Below are positions 41,150 to 50,765 of a stretch of 64,000 nt of DNA, piece after piece; positions within the stretch are counted from its first letter, which is position 1, and the number at the start of each line of letters is the position of its first letter. Origin of the DNA: a virus; the IMG/VR virus record IMGVR_UViG_3300008267_000007, positions 47,095-111,094 of that record. One strand, given 5' to 3'. The notes beneath the pieces are model-generated. The model was not told where the DNA came from and made no database searches. It saw only the letters and a program-made list of their open reading frames with translations. A program made the position numbers and the translations under genes.

Positions 41150-41179
41150 TTTGGCTCCCATAGGGAGCCTTATTATATT
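41150..41179 (+). promoter_or_regulatory. Terminator-promoter element 4
   Basis: TTTG (41150-41153), 20-nt spacer with GGCTCC-CATA-GGGAGCC, TATATT (41174-41179). Upstream of the P-loop kinase. Confidence 0.65.
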
Positions 41180-41206
41180 GTATAAATAAAACTAATAAAA
41201 TAAGTT

Positions 41207-41737
41207 ATGAGAATAGGATTAACCGGTACCGTGTCTGTAGGCAAAACAACATTAGTTAATGCTTTAAAAGAATTACCACAATTTAAAGATTATCATTTTG
41301 CTACTGAACGTAGTAAATATTTAAGAGATTTAGGTATTCCATTAAACACTGATTCTACATTAAAGGGTCAAACTGTGTTTTTAGCTGAACGATGTGCAGA
41401 ATTGATTAATGAAAATTTAATTACTGATAGAACAGTTATTGATGTAATGGCATTTACTCAAAATGCTGAATCCATTGGTCTTACAGATAAAGAAAAATTT
41501 AGAAAGTATGCTTCTGATTTTATCAAAGAATATGATTATATTTTTTACATCTCTCCTGAAGGAGTAGAAATTGAAGATAATGGGGTGCGCACTATTGATG
41601 CTGAATATAGAGAACTAATTGATTCAACTATTAGACATTTTATCAATACATACAATGGCAAACTACAAAACTGCAAACAAATATCAGGCACTACAGAACA
41701 ACGCATCAAACAAATACTAGAAGTTATTTCTCTATAA
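41207..41737 (+). CDS. P-loop nucleotide kinase, NadR/AAA_28-like (176 aa)
   Basis: Walker A GTVSVGKTT (7-15) at the N-terminus, then a conserved ATERSKYLRD motif and TDRTVIDVMAFT, as in NadR-type and phage nucleotide kinases. Likely phosphorylates a nucleoside or nucleotide; the substrate is not evident. Single-gene unit, followed immediately by a late box. Confidence 0.8.
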   Translation: MRIGLTGTVSVGKTTLVNALKELPQFKDYHFATERSKYLRDLGIPLNTDSTLKGQTVFLAERCAELINENLITDRTVIDVMAFTQNAESIGLTDKEKFRKYASDFIKEYDYIFYISPEGVEIEDNGVRTIDAEYRELIDSTIRHFINTYNGKLQNCKQISGTTEQRIKQILEVISL

Positions 41738-41745
41738 TATTTATA
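41738..41745 (+). promoter_or_regulatory. Late box 8 (TATTTATA)
   Basis: Octamer starting right after the kinase stop, 28 nt before the ATG at 41774. Confidence 0.6.
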
Positions 41746-41773
41746 TCAAAACCATAACTTAAAAAATAAAAAA

Positions 41774-42421
41774 ATGAACATTAATAATGATTTTGATTTA
41801 AAGAAAGCAAAGAATTTCCTTTTAACTGAAAATTTTGACGCTTCTTACTTACAAGAAGAAGATTTAGATGAGAACGAAGAAGTTTCTCTAGAAGAAATGG
41901 CTAAACTAACTAGTGCAGGAGGTGAATATACTCCACTAGGACAAAAAGTAGCAGCTATTATTAAAGCACAACCTGAATTAGAAAAATCAGCATTGTTGAA
42001 AGTTCTTAATACCGATCCTGAAATTGCTAAAATGTTAGATGATAGCGAAGAAGAATTACATCAAAATCAAACAAATAAATTTGCTGCTTTAGTTCGTGGT
42101 TCAAGAGAATTAGGACAAAGAGGTAGAAAAGCAGATCCAAACAAACCTGCTGCTGAACCAAAAGAGCCAAGAGTTGCTAAAGCCCCGGGAGAAAAGAGAA
42201 TTAAAATCACTACTCCTAAATCTGAACCAACAACAGACGAAACACCAATCGATAATACAATTGGATTAGGTCAAGATGAGATGATTAAAGAAAAACGTAA
42301 ACTTGAAGCTGAAAGAATGGAAGCAGCTAAGGCTTATAAAGCTGGTGATGAGTCAGTTTTACCTAAGATGAAAGAATTAACTGCTCAAATTAACAAATTG
42401 AATAAAAAATTAGGAGTATAA
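41774..42421 (+). CDS. Protein upstream of terminase, possible small terminase subunit or head protein (215 aa)
   Basis: The N-terminal part DLKKAKNFLLTENFDASYLQ carries LTE and LQE sites like the leader set; the middle is helical (GQKVAAIIKAQPELEKSALL), followed by a Lys/Pro-rich linker and a C-terminal coiled coil (KRKLEAERMEAAKAYKAGDE). Its position just before the large terminase would suit gp16 (small subunit), but leader and composition also suit a head-internal protein. I cannot decide. Confidence 0.5.
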   Translation: MNINNDFDLKKAKNFLLTENFDASYLQEEDLDENEEVSLEEMAKLTSAGGEYTPLGQKVAAIIKAQPELEKSALLKVLNTDPEIAKMLDDSEEELHQNQTNKFAALVRGSRELGQRGRKADPNKPAAEPKEPRVAKAPGEKRIKITTPKSEPTTDETPIDNTIGLGQDEMIKEKRKLEAERMEAAKAYKAGDESVLPKMKELTAQINKLNKKLGV

Positions 42422-42439
42422 AAATTCCTAAATTTAGTT

Positions 42440-44044
42440 ATGTCTGAAATACAACCACAACTTCCTTTAAAGGAAATTATAAAACAAGAGTGGGTCCGCT
42501 GTTCACAGGACCCAGTCTATTTTATGAAAAAATACTATTGGATCCAACACCCACAACGGGGTAGGATCCAATTTAATTTATACCCATTTCAAGAAAAGGT
42601 ACTTTACCAACTTCAAAAGAATGAGTATACAATCATAAACAAATCTCGTCAGTTAGGTATATCAACATTAGCCTCGGCCTATGCTTTGTGGTTAATGATA
42701 TTTAATAAAGACCGAAATGTTTTATGTATTGCTACCAAGCAGGAAACTGCTAAAAATATGGTTACTAAGGTACGTTTTGCCTATGAATCATTACCCAAAT
42801 GGTTAAAATCAGGAGATAAACCATCTGAAAATAATAAATTATCATTAAAGTTAAATAATGGTTCTCAGATTAAAGCAGTAGGTGCAACCGCAGATGCTGG
42901 TCGATCAGAAGCCGTTTCTTTTCTTATTATTGATGAGGCTGCTTTTATTGAGGGTATTGATGAAATTTTTGCTTCGGCTCAACAGACCTTAGCTACTGGA
43001 GGACAATGTCTTGCTTTATCTACACCTTATGGTACAGGTAACTGGTTTCATAAATCCTTTACTAAAGCCCAAAATAAAGAAAATAAATTTGTTCCTTTAT
43101 CCTTACCATGGACCGTTCATCCTGAACGAAACCAACAATGGAGAGATGACCAAAATGAAATTCTAGGATTACGTCACGCCGCACAAGAGTGTGATTGCGA
43201 TTTTAGTACATCTGGAGATACAGTAATTGAACCCGATATGCTTAATTTCTTAGAATCCGCATTCACATCAGATCCTATAGAAAGAAGAGGACCAGAAGGT
43301 GCTTTATGGCTTTGGGAACAACCAGATTATAGTAAAGACTATATGATAGTAGCCGACGTTGCTAGAGGTGATGGAAGTGACTACTCAGCATTCCATATTT
43401 TTGATGTTGAAGCTGCTAAACAAATAGGTGAATATAAGGCCCAAGTTCAAACAAAAGACTATGCCAATATTTTATTTTCAATAGCAACAGAATATAATGA
43501 TGCTTTATTAGTAGTAGAAAACGCTAATGTTGGTTGGAGTGTTTTAGAACATTTGATAGAAAGAGGATATAGAAATCTATATTATTCATCTAAAGCCGAT
43601 ACTACAATGGGTGCTAATGAAAACCAATTAGCTAGAATGGAGAATGGGCAGGGTATGGTACCTGGATTTACAACATCTCAAAAAACTCGTCCATTATGTG
43701 TATCAAAGTTGATATCATATATTCAAGAAAAATCTGTTACAATACAGTCTAAAAGGTTATTAGATGAATTAAGAACTTTTGTGTGGAAACACGGTAAAGC
43801 TCAATCTCAAAATGGCTATAATGATGACTTAGTGATGGCATTCAGTATTGGTTTATTTTTACGTGATACCGCGCTAAGATTTAGACAACAGGGTATGGAT
43901 TTAACCAGAGCTACATTAGGTAGTTTTCATTCTACTAAGCAACAGGCCCCTGGAGTATTTTCATACAATCCCCAAAATCAAAATCCATATCAAATTGATG
44001 ATGGTATGGGGGGTAAAGAAAATATAGATTGGCTTTTAGGTTAA
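42440..44044 (+). CDS. gp17: Terminase large subunit gp17
   Basis: 534 aa. Walker A-like SRQLGIST (69-76), Walker B FLIIDEAA with Asp165-Glu166, ATPase coupling motif STPYG, and the RNase H nuclease domain beginning with Asp306 in VADVARGDGSDYSA. This motor packages DNA through the portal and cuts the concatemer. Followed by a late box and the portal gene, the standard T4-like order. Confidence 0.95.
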   Translation: MSEIQPQLPLKEIIKQEWVRCSQDPVYFMKKYYWIQHPQRGRIQFNLYPFQEKVLYQLQKNEYTIINKSRQLGISTLASAYALWLMIFNKDRNVLCIATKQETAKNMVTKVRFAYESLPKWLKSGDKPSENNKLSLKLNNGSQIKAVGATADAGRSEAVSFLIIDEAAFIEGIDEIFASAQQTLATGGQCLALSTPYGTGNWFHKSFTKAQNKENKFVPLSLPWTVHPERNQQWRDDQNEILGLRHAAQECDCDFSTSGDTVIEPDMLNFLESAFTSDPIERRGPEGALWLWEQPDYSKDYMIVADVARGDGSDYSAFHIFDVEAAKQIGEYKAQVQTKDYANILFSIATEYNDALLVVENANVGWSVLEHLIERGYRNLYYSSKADTTMGANENQLARMENGQGMVPGFTTSQKTRPLCVSKLISYIQEKSVTIQSKRLLDELRTFVWKHGKAQSQNGYNDDLVMAFSIGLFLRDTALRFRQQGMDLTRATLGSFHSTKQQAPGVFSYNPQNQNPYQIDDGMGGKENIDWLLG

Positions 44045-44052
44045 AAAATTAA

Positions 44053-44060
44053 TATTTATA
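44053..44060 (+). promoter_or_regulatory. Late box 9 (TATTTATA)
   Basis: Octamer 16 nt before the portal ATG. Confidence 0.6.
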
Positions 44061-44076
44061 ATTATAATAAAATTTT

Positions 44077-46005
44077 ATGGTAGATACATCATTTTTTGGT
44101 AGATTACAACGATTATTCTCAACAGACGTTATAATAAGAAACGTTGGGGGTAACCAATTAAAAGTAATGGATACAGATCGTATCCAACAACTTGGTACTA
44201 TCCAAACAAACTCTCTCTATGACAGATACAATAAAGTATACACTACTACAGGTGGTTTAAACTTTAACTTCAATAATGATACTTCATATCCAACAACACG
44301 TATTCAACTTTATACTGACTATGAATTGATGGATAGTGATTCTATTATTGCTTCTACATTAGATATCTTAGCTGATGAGACATGCTTGAGAAATGATATG
44401 GGAGAAGTATTACAAATACGTTCTTCTGATGAAACTATACAAAAAATACTTTATAACTTATTTTACGATGTATTAAACATTGAGTTTAATCTTTGGTCTT
44501 GGACTCGTAATATGTGTAAGTATGGTGACTTCTATCTAAAATTAGAAATATCAGAAAAATTTGGAGTATATGGTGTAATACCATTCTCATCTTACTCTAT
44601 CATTAGGTTAGAGGGTAGAAATCCAGAACGCCCACAAGAAGTAAAATTTAAATACGACCCTACTTTCTCATCTCAACAGTCTACAACGGGTCCTCAAAAC
44701 ATTTCTCAATATAACCAAAACCGAGATACTAATATTGAGTTTGATAATTTCGAAATGGCCCACTTCCGATTATTATCGGATTTTAACTATTTACCATATG
44801 GTAGATCATTTATTGAACCCGCTCGTAAGATTTTTAAACAATTAACATTAATGGAAGATGCGATGTTAATACATCGTATTGTTAGAGCACCTGAAAAACG
44901 TACATTCTTTGTTAATGTGGGTAATATTCCACCTAATGAGGTAGAAAATTTCATGCAGCGTACTATTAATAAAATGAAAAAAACACCTTATGTTGATCCA
45001 AACACTGGTGAATACAATTTGAAGTACAACATGCAGAATATTCTTGAGGATTTTTATATTCCTGTAAGGGGTGGTGATGCTACAACTAGAATTGAAACTA
45101 CAAAAGGTTTAGATTATACTGCTATTGAAGATGTTAATTACCTAAAAGATAAATTATTCGCTGCTTTAAAAGTACCAAAAGCTTACTTTGGATATGAAAA
45201 AGACTTAACAGGTAAAGCTACATTAGCCGCTGAAGATATTAGATTTGCTCGTACAGTAGAAAGACTTCAACGTATATTAATATCAGAATTAACAAAAATA
45301 GCTTTAGTTCACTTATATGCACAAGGGTATGATGGAGAATCATTAACTAATTTTGATTTATCTTTAACTGTTCCTTCTATTATATATGAACAAGAAAAAA
45401 TAGCATTATTTAAGGAAAAGGCATCATTAGCCGTTGAATTACTTCAAAATAAAATAGTACCATCTGATTGGGTTTATGATCATATTTTTCAATTTAGCGA
45501 AGATCAATTTGATGAATACCGAGACTTAATGATCGAAGACGCTAAACGCAAATTCCGAATAGACCAAATAGAAACTGAAGGGAATGACCCCTATAAAACC
45601 GGAGAAGCATACGGTACACCACACGCCTTAGCATCACTTTATGGTCCAGGTAGATATCCAGGAACCGAAGGTACTCCTAAAGGATATGATGAAAGGGGTG
45701 ATACTTATCCTGATCAAGTATTAGGTCGTCCTAAAGAAAAGGCATCAACAATGGGTACTCAAGATAGTGCTTTAGGTAAAGATAGATTAGGTAGAGATGC
45801 TATGAGAAAAGATGATTCTGAGACTAAGGGATTTAAAACTGCCCATAAAGGTGGTTCACCATTAGCATTAGAAAATATGAATGCTCAAACTGTGTATCAC
45901 CAAATGTCAAACTCTTTGAAAAATATGTTTCCTAAACAAAAAGTTAAATTGTTTGAAGAAAGTAATTTATTAAATGAGGATAACCTCTTAAAGGAAGATA
46001 AATAA
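44077..46005 (+). CDS. gp20: Portal protein gp20
   Basis: 642 aa. Typical T4-like portal features: early YTDYELMDSDSIIASTLDIL, VPKAYFGYEKDLTGKATLA in the stem/crown region, and FARTVERLQRILISEL. Forms the dodecamer at the head vertex through which DNA passes. The C-terminal 130 residues are an extended acidic tail ending LFEESNLLNEDNLLKEDK with LNE and LKE sites, possibly trimmed by the prohead protease. Confidence 0.93.
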   Translation: MVDTSFFGRLQRLFSTDVIIRNVGGNQLKVMDTDRIQQLGTIQTNSLYDRYNKVYTTTGGLNFNFNNDTSYPTTRIQLYTDYELMDSDSIIASTLDILADETCLRNDMGEVLQIRSSDETIQKILYNLFYDVLNIEFNLWSWTRNMCKYGDFYLKLEISEKFGVYGVIPFSSYSIIRLEGRNPERPQEVKFKYDPTFSSQQSTTGPQNISQYNQNRDTNIEFDNFEMAHFRLLSDFNYLPYGRSFIEPARKIFKQLTLMEDAMLIHRIVRAPEKRTFFVNVGNIPPNEVENFMQRTINKMKKTPYVDPNTGEYNLKYNMQNILEDFYIPVRGGDATTRIETTKGLDYTAIEDVNYLKDKLFAALKVPKAYFGYEKDLTGKATLAAEDIRFARTVERLQRILISELTKIALVHLYAQGYDGESLTNFDLSLTVPSIIYEQEKIALFKEKASLAVELLQNKIVPSDWVYDHIFQFSEDQFDEYRDLMIEDAKRKFRIDQIETEGNDPYKTGEAYGTPHALASLYGPGRYPGTEGTPKGYDERGDTYPDQVLGRPKEKASTMGTQDSALGKDRLGRDAMRKDDSETKGFKTAHKGGSPLALENMNAQTVYHQMSNSLKNMFPKQKVKLFEESNLLNEDNLLKEDK

Positions 46006-46011
46006 AGTTAA

Positions 46012-46019
46012 TATTTATA
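46012..46019 (+). promoter_or_regulatory. Late box 10 (TATTTATA)
   Basis: Octamer 26 nt before the ATG at 46046. Confidence 0.6.
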
Positions 46020-46045
46020 ATTAGTAGTTAACTATATAAAACATA

Positions 46046-46900
46046 ATGGCTAATATTAAGCATAATAAATATCGTAATACTGGTATCCTATTTGAACTTC
46101 TTGTAAGAAAAATTACAGCTGATACTATGTCTAACCAAGACTCCAAAGCTGTATCTTTAATTAAGAAATACTTTGTTAATACTGAATTATCAAAAGAAAA
46201 CAAATTATATCAATCTATATCAAGAGTTCAAAATATTAGTGAGGCCAAAGCTGAATCTATTATTTCTACTATATTAGAAATAAATAAATCTTTAAATCAA
46301 GTTAAATTATCTAAAGAAAAGTTTAATTTGATAAAAGAGATTAAGGCTAATTTTGACATAGATGATTTTTTTAAAGCGAAAATTAGTAACTACAAGTTAT
46401 TATCTTCAACTTATACTTTATTAGAGGCAAATTTGTTTCCTTCACACCATGTGGATACTATAATTAATTCTAAGATGAACATCTTAGAACATATAGCTCA
46501 GTCACAACTTGTAAAAGAAATACAACCTACAGTTAGTGAATTTGAGTTATTAGACAAAGGAACTCGCGCATTAGTTTATAAATTGATGTTGGAAAAATTC
46601 AATACCAAATTTGAAGTATTATCTGATGATCAAAAAGATGTGTTAAAAGAATACATTAATAACATCTCTAATACTACTAATCTTAAAAAGTATGTAGATG
46701 TTAAGTTTACATCGTTAAAGGAATCTCTTTTAAAATTATTACCTAAAATAGAGGATGCTACTATTAAAATTAAAGTAAATGAGACCATAAATCTTATTAA
46801 CCCTATTCTAGAATCTAAAACATTAAAAGACGATAATATTATTGCTCTATTACAATATCAGGAACTGCATAGTGAGTTAAAAAAGATTCATAATGGATAA
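46046..46900 (+). CDS. Conserved head-region protein, unknown (284 aa)
   Basis: The N-terminus HNKYRNTGILFELLVRKITA is a sequence I associate with proteins next to the portal gene in marine T4-like phages. All-helical, charged. Possibly a head assembly or core protein; no T4 counterpart assigned. Overlaps the next gene by 8 nt. Confidence 0.65.
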   Translation: MANIKHNKYRNTGILFELLVRKITADTMSNQDSKAVSLIKKYFVNTELSKENKLYQSISRVQNISEAKAESIISTILEINKSLNQVKLSKEKFNLIKEIKANFDIDDFFKAKISNYKLLSSTYTLLEANLFPSHHVDTIINSKMNILEHIAQSQLVKEIQPTVSEFELLDKGTRALVYKLMLEKFNTKFEVLSDDQKDVLKEYINNISNTTNLKKYVDVKFTSLKESLLKLLPKIEDATIKIKVNETINLINPILESKTLKDDNIIALLQYQELHSELKKIHNG

Positions 46901-47603
46901 AGATAAATTAAGAGAATTAGTAAAACAGTGTATAGAAGAAATGTCTGCCACTGCGGGTGCTGGGGGGTTTATGGGCAGAGTAATGCTTAAAAAACCCAAA
47001 TATGAAAGCACCACTAAAGCTTTTACTCGTAATCCTGCTCGTCCGGTAACTGATCAAGATAAAAACTCACCTGCTGGATTTGAAACCATGCCTGATTCTG
47101 CTAAAACTTATATTAAAGGAGGATTTAGAGCAATTAAACCCAAAGAGAGAATTGATGCCAAAGATTTATGGAAGGGCCAACATTTAGAAGAAAAAATTGC
47201 TGTCCTAACTCCCAAAGCATTCAGAAAATCTAAAAAACAACATGAGACTTCTAAATCAGGACATGAAGATTTACCTAATCTCGATAAATATTTTGAACTA
47301 GTGAAATTTAAAATAGTTGACTCAAAAAAAGAAGAAGAACAACTTAATGAGGTTCGTTATTCTCAATTTAAAAATGAGACTAAAAACAGAAAACCCCAAG
47401 AGCAATTGCATATGGGTGTTAAAGAAATCCAACGTAAGTTAGAGGAGATTAATAAATTAGTTGATTTTACTTCTCGTATGAAAACTGAATTAAAAGGTGA
47501 TGAGGATCAAATGAACTATTTAAAACGTACTCATAATGCGTTGTTTAGAATAAATGAAAAAATCCAAGAAATTAATAATAAAATTAAAGGTTTAACTGAA
47601 TAA
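46893..47603 (+). CDS. Leader-bearing head-region protein (236 aa)
   Basis: N-terminus MDKDKLRELVKQCIEEMSAT resembles the leader set (LRE at 6-8). A Gly patch and basic region follow, then a long C-terminal coiled coil (IQRKLEEINKLVDFTSRMKT). An internal LNE (near 152) could be a protease site. Probably a prohead core or internal protein given its position before the protease and scaffold. Shares one base with the next gene. Confidence 0.65.
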   Translation: MDKDKLRELVKQCIEEMSATAGAGGFMGRVMLKKPKYESTTKAFTRNPARPVTDQDKNSPAGFETMPDSAKTYIKGGFRAIKPKERIDAKDLWKGQHLEEKIAVLTPKAFRKSKKQHETSKSGHEDLPNLDKYFELVKFKIVDSKKEEEQLNEVRYSQFKNETKNRKPQEQLHMGVKEIQRKLEEINKLVDFTSRMKTELKGDEDQMNYLKRTHNALFRINEKIQEINNKIKGLTE

Positions 47604-47746
47604 TGGCAGCAAAAGTAAAATCGAATTCAACCGGGGTAAAAACCGAAGTCTCGAAAGTTAAAAGACCTGGTGTTCATGCCAAGTGTAAAACATCTAAGTT
47701 GAAAAGTTCTAAAAATTATAAAAAACTTTATAAAGGACAAGGATAA
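47603..47746 (+). CDS. Tiny basic conserved phage protein (47 aa)
   Basis: 47-codon ORF. The C-terminal segment KRPGVHAKCKTSKLKSSKNY followed by KKLYKGQG is, as I recall, a strongly conserved short protein in large marine phages. Basic and probably disordered or DNA/RNA-binding. Position among the head genes suggests the prohead core, but its role is unknown. Starts one base before the end of the previous gene. Confidence 0.75.
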   Translation: MAAKVKSNSTGVKTEVSKVKRPGVHAKCKTSKLKSSKNYKKLYKGQG

Positions 47747-47753
47747 AAAATAA

Positions 47754-47761
47754 TATTTATA
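47754..47761 (+). promoter_or_regulatory. Late box 11 (TATTTATA), 3 nt before ATG
   Basis: Octamer followed by CAC and the ATG at 47765, the second case of such tight spacing (compare 12901). Confidence 0.55.
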
Positions 47762-47764
47762 CAC

Positions 47765-48979
47765 ATGACAGTTCAAAATTTATATACTCAATATTTAGAT
47801 GGTAAAGTTACCAAAGCTAAATTTCTTTACGAGGTGCGTAGAGATCAAAATCTTACTATGATTTCACATCATAATAATTTTGATGATACCGTTAAAATCC
47901 TTAAAAACAAAAACATCATCTCAGAAAAAGCTTCAAAAGAATCTACTGGGAAACAAGAAGTAGATATCATAGCTAAAACTATTGATATGGTTAACCCATA
48001 TGAGTATTCTAGAGGTATGAAATATGAACTTGAAATGGTAGATGTTCCTACTAGAACTGATTTAACTGAAGAAGAAGTACTTAAAGCACAGAAAAAAGTA
48101 TTAGCTAACCTAACTAAAAATCCACAATTTTATTTTGATAAATTGAATGGTAAAGGTGAAGTAAGTGATAAATGGATTGAAACTACTAAGAAAAACATCG
48201 ATGCTATTGGTAAAGGAAAAGCTGCTAAACTTATTAGAGAAGGTGAAATGTCAGATAGAGTAATAGCTAGAAAAGCTATTAACTTATATGATAAAGGGGA
48301 AGAATTATACTTACAAGGCAAAACCCAAGAAGCTGAAAAGTATAGACAACAAGCTTTACAAATTGCTGGTGAAGTAGGAATGGGAGAAGCTGAATTTCCT
48401 AAATATCAAAATCATATTAGAGAAGGATACGAAAATGATGGTCTAGTAAAAGAAGATCAACAAAATGCTATTTTTAAAAAATACGCTCAAGCTACAGGTA
48501 TTCCAATTGATAATTTAAAATCAATGGTTAGAGACGCTAAGGAAAAACAAATAGAAGAACATGGGTCACGTTTTGATAGAGTAGCTGATGTTAATGCTGA
48601 TTCTAGTCCAATAAGTGAAGATATAGATTTAGGTCATCAAGATAACGAACCTCACATGATCAAAGCTGAATTATATTTAATTGCTAAACAAGCAACTGAA
48701 TTATATAAAACTATTGATGCCATAGACAACATGGGAGAAATTGATTTTCCTCACTGGTGGCAAGCAAAAATTGTCTTAGCTAAAAACTATTTAACTGGAG
48801 CTAAAGATTATTTAGACGGAGCACTATCCGTAGGTAATGAAGACGGGGAAATTGAAGAGGCTATTGCTTTAAAAGATAAAGCTGGTAACACCCAATATGC
48901 TAAAGATTCAACTGAAGCTACAAATATAGAAAGAGCAGCTAGAACCAAAGGTGTAATCTTAACAAAAACTACAGTATAA
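47765..48979 (+). CDS. Conserved head-region protein, probable virion/prohead component (404 aa)
   Basis: Helical protein. Conserved-looking core [20 protein letters not shown] followed by an [19 protein letters not shown] helix; two further helical regions follow, the last containing paired acidic repeats ([20 protein letters not shown]). No enzyme motif. It directly precedes the prohead protease and shares one base with it, so it is likely a head assembly protein. Confidence 0.65.
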   Translation: MTVQNLYTQYLDGKVTKAKFLYEVRRDQNLTMISHHNNFDDTVKILKNKNIISEKASKESTGKQEVDIIAKTIDMVNPYEYSRGMKYELEMVDVPTRTDLTEEEVLKAQKKVLANLTKNPQFYFDKLNGKGEVSDKWIETTKKNIDAIGKGKAAKLIREGEMSDRVIARKAINLYDKGEELYLQGKTQEAEKYRQQALQIAGEVGMGEAEFPKYQNHIREGYENDGLVKEDQQNAIFKKYAQATGIPIDNLKSMVRDAKEKQIEEHGSRFDRVADVNADSSPISEDIDLGHQDNEPHMIKAELYLIAKQATELYKTIDAIDNMGEIDFPHWWQAKIVLAKNYLTGAKDYLDGALSVGNEDGEIEEAIALKDKAGNTQYAKDSTEATNIERAARTKGVILTKTTV

Positions 48980-49596
48980 TGAGTAAATCATTATTAATAG
49001 AATACGCTCTATTCACCCCTAAATCCGCAGTATTAACTGAGGGTAAGGGTGATAGAAATTTAATGGTTGAAGGTGTAATTCAAAGAGCTGACTCTAAAAA
49101 CCAAAATGGTAGAGTTTACCCTAAAGATATTCTTGAAAGGGAAGTTGAAAAATATATCCAAGGACCAGTTACCGAAAATAGAGCTTTAGGTGAATTAGAT
49201 CACCCAGAATCTATGGTAATTAACCTAAAAAATGTATCCCACAACATCAAAAAATTATGGTGGAATGGAGATGATTTAATGGGTAAAGTGGAAGTACTAC
49301 CAACACCTTCAGGTAACATTTTAAAAGAATTGTTTTTAAATAAAATTACTGTAGGTATTTCATCTCGTGGTATGGGCTCTGTTCAATCATTAGGAGAAGG
49401 TACAGTAGAAGTACAAGATGATTTTGAATTGCTTTGTTGGGATTTTGTTTCAACTCCATCAACACAAGGGGCTTTTATGACACCAACAGGATTAAGTGAG
49501 GGATATAAACCCCAACATAATAACAAATACTCAAAAATAAATACATTAGTATCAGACATCATCTGTTCCCAATCAGGTGTATGTTGTATAAGATAA
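48979..49596 (+). CDS. gp21: Prohead protease gp21
   Basis: 205 aa serine protease of the T4 gp21/herpesvirus assemblin type: His75 in ELDHPES and Ser128/129 in GISSRGMGS, on the usual VEGVIQRADSKNQNGRVYP start. It digests the scaffold and trims head proteins after (Leu/Ile)-x-Glu in T4. An LTE near its own N-terminus (AVLTEGKG) could be a self-processing site. Followed by a double hairpin. Confidence 0.93.
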   Translation: MSKSLLIEYALFTPKSAVLTEGKGDRNLMVEGVIQRADSKNQNGRVYPKDILEREVEKYIQGPVTENRALGELDHPESMVINLKNVSHNIKKLWWNGDDLMGKVEVLPTPSGNILKELFLNKITVGISSRGMGSVQSLGEGTVEVQDDFELLCWDFVSTPSTQGAFMTPTGLSEGYKPQHNNKYSKINTLVSDIICSQSGVCCIR

Positions 49597-49610
49597 ATAA
49601 CCACCCTCCT

Positions 49611-49664
49611 TCTACATTTATGTAGAGCAATGCACTCCTTAAAAAAGAGTGCATTTTTTGTTTT
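49611..49664 (+). terminator. Tandem hairpins and terminator after protease
   Basis: TCTACA-TTTA-TGTAGA (49611-49626) followed by AATGCACTC/GAGTGCATT (about 49629-49655) and TTTTTTGTTTT. The second hairpin is a clear intrinsic terminator. Confidence 0.85.
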
Positions 49665-49672
49665 CCCCCTAA

Positions 49673-49680
49673 TATTTATG
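49673..49680 (+). promoter_or_regulatory. Late box 12 (TATTTATG)
   Basis: Octamer 95 nt before the scaffold gene, directly after the terminator. The longer leader is unusual for this phage. Confidence 0.5.
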
Positions 49681-49775
49681 GATATCTTAATGATAGATTA
49701 TCTTAATATAATCTCCCTCAAATAAAAAATTCTATATTACTTCTCAATAAGTAATCACAATCAAAAAACAATTTT

Positions 49776-50729
49776 ATGTCAAACACAAACACTAAAATTT
49801 TTAGTGAAGCAATTGCTGAAGCTAAATCTATTAGAGAAACAGCAATGGCCAACGCCAAGCTAGCACTTGAAGAAGCTTTCGCTCCTCGTATGCAAGAAAT
49901 GATGTCTTCTAGATTAGAAGCCTTAGCTGAAGACGACGAAGAAATAGAAGAAAATTTCAAAAAATCAAATGGTGAAATGCCTGGAGATGAGCCAATTGAA
50001 GAAATTTCATTAGAAGAACTTTTAGCTGAACTTGAAGCACTTGAAGAAGGTGAAGAGGAAGGTCACGAAGAAGAGAAAATGGAAGAAAACCAAATCTTCG
50101 AAGAAGCTGAAGATGACGACACAGTAGGAGAAATTACAGTTGAGGATCTTAAAGACATCGTCAGAGAAGTAGTTTCAGACCTAATGGGTAGTTCAGAAGA
50201 AGAAGCTCCAGAAGAAGAAGAAGGTGAAGAGGAAGAAGCAGGTGAAGAAGAAGCTCCTGAAATGGAAGATGAATTCAATCTTGAAGAAATCCTAGCTGAA
50301 ATTGAATTAGAAGAAGCAGCTGCACACGAAGCTGGTGAAGCTAAAATTCAAGAAAAAGTTGAAGATGATAAAGTTAATGAAGAATTAGAAGAGGCAATGA
50401 ACACTATCGCTACTTTACGTTCTGAATTAAACGAAGTTAATCTTTTGAATGCTAAATTACTTTACGTTAACAAGTTATTCAAATCTAAGAATTTAACAGA
50501 AGCTCAAAAAGTAAAAGTAATTAACGCTTTTGATAGAGCTGAAACAGTTAAAGAAACTAAGAATATTTTTGAAACGTTACAAGAATCTCTAAACGTAGCA
50601 CCAGCTAAGAATTCCATAAAAGAATCTCTTTCATACGCTTCTAAACCAGTTGGAGTTGCTGATAGAAAACCAATCGTTGAAAACAATGATTTTATGTTAA
50701 GAATGCAAAAACTTGCAGGAATTATTTAA
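49776..50729 (+). CDS. gp22: Prohead scaffold core protein gp22-like
   Basis: 317 aa, extremely acidic (long Glu runs at about 60-190), helical, with many L-x-E sites. Position between protease and major capsid gene is that of T4 gp22. The C-terminal third (RSELNEVNLLNAKLLYVNKL, then FKSKNLTEAQKVKVINAFDR) is the recognisable conserved scaffold end. It would guide capsid assembly and then be digested by gp21. Confidence 0.88.
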   Translation: MSNTNTKIFSEAIAEAKSIRETAMANAKLALEEAFAPRMQEMMSSRLEALAEDDEEIEENFKKSNGEMPGDEPIEEISLEELLAELEALEEGEEEGHEEEKMEENQIFEEAEDDDTVGEITVEDLKDIVREVVSDLMGSSEEEAPEEEEGEEEEAGEEEAPEMEDEFNLEEILAEIELEEAAAHEAGEAKIQEKVEDDKVNEELEEAMNTIATLRSELNEVNLLNAKLLYVNKLFKSKNLTEAQKVKVINAFDRAETVKETKNIFETLQESLNVAPAKNSIKESLSYASKPVGVADRKPIVENNDFMLRMQKLAGII

Positions 50730-50765
50730 AAAATTAAAAACTAAAAACTAAAAAAACACATTACT

